From contig NC_133298.1 in the NCBI RefSeq assembly GCF_005239225.2, positions 3,472,001-3,536,000 of the forward strand: a stretch of 64,000 bases of DNA. Reading direction: 5' to 3'. A program made the translations under genes and the position numbers. The notes beneath the pieces were generated by a model. It was not told the origin of the DNA, made no database searches, and worked only from the letters and a program-made list of their open reading frames with translations. Below are positions 60,424-64,000 of the stretch, piece by piece; positions within the stretch are counted from its first letter, which is position 1, and each line of letters begins with the position of its first letter. Source of the DNA: Populus alba (taxonomy: Eukaryota > Streptophyta > Magnoliopsida > Malpighiales > Salicaceae).

Positions 60424-63298
60424 ATCTCATGTATGATGTCCTCTAGTGTCTAAACGAGTATGGAAAAGCACAACAGATACAAATACTGAAGCGATTTCAG
60501 AGATCAAAATTCCATGTGGGGTACCTGCTACTGATCAATTCCGCCTTAAGTTTCCTACCTCGTGCCAGACTTTGTAGCTCACATCATTGACTTAGATCAT
60601 ACATTAAACAATTTCAGTCTCTAAATCATGCCAGTGTTGTCAAATAGCCTACCTGATTCATTCGATTGCTTCACTAGCACGCATCCAAAAAATCATGTAG
60701 CTGGATAGAGCAAAATTTCCAGCATTCATCTGGTCAACTTGTTAAATAATCCAATAAATTTAGCTAACCAAGATCTACATGATACATGCAAGATAATAAA
60801 TAAAAAATTTGACATTTTAATTGTGAAATTAATTAAATTAAAAAAAAAAAACTAAAACTGATGGGAGAATCACTATGATCCTTTCCTATCTATTAAAGAT
60901 TCCACATTTCATTAAACAAGTTATTAAATATACCGGCGTTTCGTAAACTAGTAAAGGGGTGTTTGAGATTGATATATAGGATATTTATAAAAAAAAAACA
61001 ATTCTTGAAAATTCATTAAAATAAAATAAAAAAAAGATTTTATTTTTATTTTTAATATTACCATATCAAAAAAACTACAAAAAAATACTACAAAAAACAT
61101 TAATTTAATGTTTTTTAAAGCCAAAAACATTTAAAAAAAAAACTTAAAAATAAAAGTAGAAGTTATACTTTTAAAATATTTGAGAGTATAATAGCTATTG
61201 CTTTTTAAAGTATTTTTTATATAGAAATATATTAACATAATATTTTTTTTATTTTTAAAAATTATCAACACATTAAAATAATCTAAAAATATAAAATTAA
61301 AAATAAATAATTTTTTTAAAAAACACCATTCCACTTCTAATTATCTCTCTTGTCTCTCTATTATTCGAAAGTGGATGATGCCGACGGGGTCCTACCCTAT
61401 TTATCTTTTATATAAAAATGAAAAAAAAAAATTGTATTGTAGTTTGAAAAAAGAAAAGACTTGTAAAAGTCAATAATAACGTAGATTTCACTTAGTCAAT
61501 GCAAAAAGAGACAGACATCGGCAAGGGAAGTAGCGAGGAGAAATTTCTTGGTAAAAATGGAATGAAATTGAAAGCTGAAAGGGTTCCTTTGAGGAGGCAA
61601 AAACGCGTCCTCTTTGTGGAAGGAAATCAAGTAAGGATATCTGAGAGAAGAAACAACGAGGAAAGTCGAGCACAGGAAAACGAAGAGCCCACGGCCTCAG
61701 TATGGCAGGTGTTTCACATGAGGAAAACCCCCTAATCTAGTCCTCGATATATGTCAAAAGTTTCAGTTTGGTTCCTACTAAATTAAAAAATTCAATTTCA
61801 TCCTAAACCTATCCTTGGCTGGACAAAATCATACAGAAATCATCACCGAAATCCCAAAAGTTCCCTATATCTAAATTTGTTTGCACATATAAAGTGTCCG
61901 ACAATGATTTGTTTAAGGCTGATTTTTCAGTAATTTTGGTAGATTTAGAACTAGCGTTAATTCACATTAACAATGGTGTGATGGAAGGGTGATATTGTAA
62001 AGTAGATGATAGATATGGAATGAAATTTAAATTATTTTTGGCCATACACAAAATTGAGAAAACCATGGTTCTGGAACTACTTTTATTTGAAAGGTTGACT
62101 CTGTAATTTATTGATTTAGAGTTTGGATAGATAAAAGTGAATTTTATCTTAAATCATATATTAATTTAAGCTGGTAATATTTTTTTATTATTTAAATCCA
62201 TGTTATTTCTGTTTTTTTAATTATTCAAAATGATATTATTCTAAAAAATATTAAAAAAACAAAAAACAAAATCTATTGAACTTTGATTAACCTATAACCA
62301 TGGAGAAAATGTCCTGACATGGGATTATAAAATGATGTTTTTTCTTCATTAGAGTTCAGGGGTTCGCGGACAGGCTGGGCAGGGTTCGGGCCTTAATTAA
62401 CGCTACTAAGACTCTAATTGAAGACTGGCCTTCATTCTTGAAACTCGTTGGACTGAGCATAAGACTTCTTTATAAACCAAGTTCTTACAATTTGTCTGGC
62501 CCAACTCTATCCAATTCAATCTTATTTACCCTTATGATAGTTTTATTATTAAATCTAAATCAAGTGGTTAATATTTAAATCTCCACTTAATTTCTTACCA
62601 GATATTTGGATATGAGAATTAAGCTATACCCACAATACTTAGATGTGACAAGTTAGAGAAGCTTGATTTGCTATCACGTCAAGTGATTTAGTTCTGATAG
62701 CTATATCAAAACTTAAATGTTTTGGGCTTAATAACAACTTATTTATTTAAAAAAAAATTAAAAAAATATTTGATGAATAGATAAAAAAAAAAAAAAAAGT
62801 AAAATTATTATTATATTAGATAGTAAAGTGTTTATTTATTTATAATAAAATTTCTCATATATATAAGTATTCAAGCTATACTCACTCTAAAATATAATTT
62901 TCTGATTCGAAAATCAATCTAGAAAAAATTTGAAGTGTTAAATCACTAAGTTATTGTATCAATTTGAATTAATTTTTTTTTCATTTAAATGATGTTTTAT
63001 TCTCTTAAAAAAATTTAGTATTCATTTGACTTAGATTTAATGGGGCTAATTGAGTGTGATTAATCAAATTTATTCGGATGAAGTTTTTATATCCAATTAC
63101 AAATTCTTGTATTGCAAGAATTTTTTTATGCTTTCTATTTCTTCTGTGAGGGAGAAATAAATCAATAAGAAAGTTTTGAACAAAAGGTTGGTGGAAAAGG
63201 GTCAACTCGTGTGGCAGTAGGTAAGCTTAGATAACAAAGCGGAAGCATTAGGTAAGCCAATACCCATTAACAAAATATTATTGAGAGGAATTCAAGAA
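60424..63298. other. Intergenic region upstream of the steroid-binding protein gene
   Basis: AT-rich. MITE-like pieces lie at 60955-61160 (beginning 'ggggtgtttgagatt') and 61180-61330. A GA-rich stretch at 61490-61735 gives overlapping small frames on both strands without family features. The last 200 bp should hold the promoter and leader of the next gene. Confidence 0.55.
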
Positions 63299-64000
63299 AT
63301 GGGCCTCTACGCAACTGCAATGGAAACCATGGAAGCATACACAGGCCTATCGCCGGCAGCGTTTTTCACGATTGCCGCCGTTATGGTGGTGGTTTACAAG
63401 ATAGTTTGCAGCATGTTTGTGGACCCAGAAGAGTTTGACAAGAAGCCCATCAACGCGAGTGGTAGCATCGCCACCAACCAACCACCACCACCAGAACCAC
63501 AACCACAACCACAACCACAACCACCAACAATTCAGGAGCCAGTTCAGTTGGGAGATGTTACTGAAGAGGAATTGAGAGCTTATGATGGTTCTGATCCTAA
63601 TAAGCCTCTTCTCATGGCTATCAAAGGCAAGATCTATGATGTCTCTCGCTCCAGGTAATTCCTCTCTTTCTCTCTGATTGCTGCTGCTGTTCTTGTTTTG
63701 TAAAATAAACATTTCTGGTCGGATTAGCTTAGAAGCTTCAAATTAGCACCGAATGTATCATACGATTTTCAATTGGGTCCCAAAATAACAATTTTACCAA
63801 TTAGGTCCTAAATGGCTTAAACATTTCTCAATTGGGTCCTTCTATCAATTCTTATAACATTACTTGTCATGCCTGAAAACAATTCTGAAACTCAACTTGG
63901 TGTGCACTGTGCAGGATGTTTTATGGTCCTGGTGGTCCATATGCATTGTTTGCCGGAAGGGAAGCTAGCAGGGCCTTAGCACTCATGTCTTTCGACCCCC
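63299..64000 (+). CDS. MSBP: Membrane steroid-binding protein (MAPR), 5' part
   Basis: Membrane-associated progesterone-receptor family. In Arabidopsis MSBP1/2 bind steroids, dampen brassinosteroid signalling, and scaffold monolignol P450s at the ER. Exon 1 is 63299-63654 and exon 2 starts at 63915 (GTAATT...GCAG) and runs off the window. The N-terminus holds [12 protein letters not shown] and a single membrane segment ([17 protein letters not shown]). A Pro/Gln-rich linker encoded by an ACAACC repeat follows, then the cytochrome b5-like heme/steroid domain ([48 protein letters not shown]). Possible starts are 63281, 63299 and 63320. I prefer 63299 or 63320, since the protein usually begins only a few residues before AYTGLSP. 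Confidence 0.9.
63479..63527. repeat. Coding ACAACC/ACC microsatellite in MSBP
   Basis: 'accacaaccacaacc' repeats give the [12 protein letters not shown] linker between the membrane anchor and the heme domain. Length changes in steps of 6 would keep the frame. Confidence 0.85.

Noticed and set aside
61488..61735. Overlapping frames on both strands in a GA-rich stretch
   Set aside because: Base composition alone explains both; no conserved motif.

Overview
The window is nuclear DNA of a woody eudicot, very probably Populus or another member of the Salicaceae (inference). The genes are intron-rich, the spacers strongly AT-rich, and both conserved plant genes and tandem LRR receptor-kinase relics are present. 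A short dispersed repeat (GTGTTTGG-type ends, core reading 'TTTTTGACATCAGCACATC') that I associate with poplar DNA recurs at about a dozen places. No bacterial, organellar or CRISPR-like feature was seen.

Region 1 (1-22.9 kb) is a decayed tandem cluster of MIK2-like LRR receptor kinases, all on the minus strand. Copy A (1.05-2.38 kb) has lost its kinase. Copy B (4.47-16.62 kb) still has signal peptide, LRRs, membrane segment and a well-preserved kinase. It has been split by two Ty1/copia LTR retrotransposons: TE1 (5659-9835, in the transmembrane-coding region, TSD AAAAT) and TE2 (11325-16203, in the first LRRs, TSD TGCTA). Copies C and D are 5' scraps at 18.3 and 19.6 kb. Duplicated spacer blocks tie the copies together. 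One duplication carried the 3' end of the neighbouring NAP1 gene and fused it to a receptor-kinase start codon at about 19595.

Region 2 (22.9-40.2 kb) is one gene, NAP1/GNARLED, the Nck-associated subunit of the SCAR/WAVE actin regulator. I could place 23 coding exons on the minus strand. Four single-base indels lie in exons 19 and 21. Correcting for them gives a frame of exactly 1388 codons including stop, so either the assembly is imperfect there or this allele is damaged.

Region 3 (40.2-54 kb) holds spacers with microsatellites and MITEs, then a HINT2-like HIT-family gene on the plus strand (six exons, 185 aa) and an ARAD1-like GT47 arabinosyltransferase on the minus strand (three exons, 457 aa). 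NAP1 and ARAD1 are also neighbours in Arabidopsis (At2g35110/At2g35100), so this is conserved microsynteny with HINT between them.

Region 4 (54-64 kb) holds an ankyrin/PGG-domain membrane protein of the ITN1/ACD6 type (minus strand, six exons, one apparent frameshift), a TRIM-like mini-retrotransposon, and the 5' part of a membrane steroid-binding protein (cytochrome b5-like heme domain), which runs off the right edge.

The intact genes are ordinary housekeeping or developmental plant genes: actin nucleation, cell-wall arabinan, nucleotide hydrolysis, membrane signalling and steroid binding. I see no new multi-gene system. The unusual content is structural: receptor-kinase birth and death, nested transposons, captured gene scraps, and indels concentrated in homopolymer runs.
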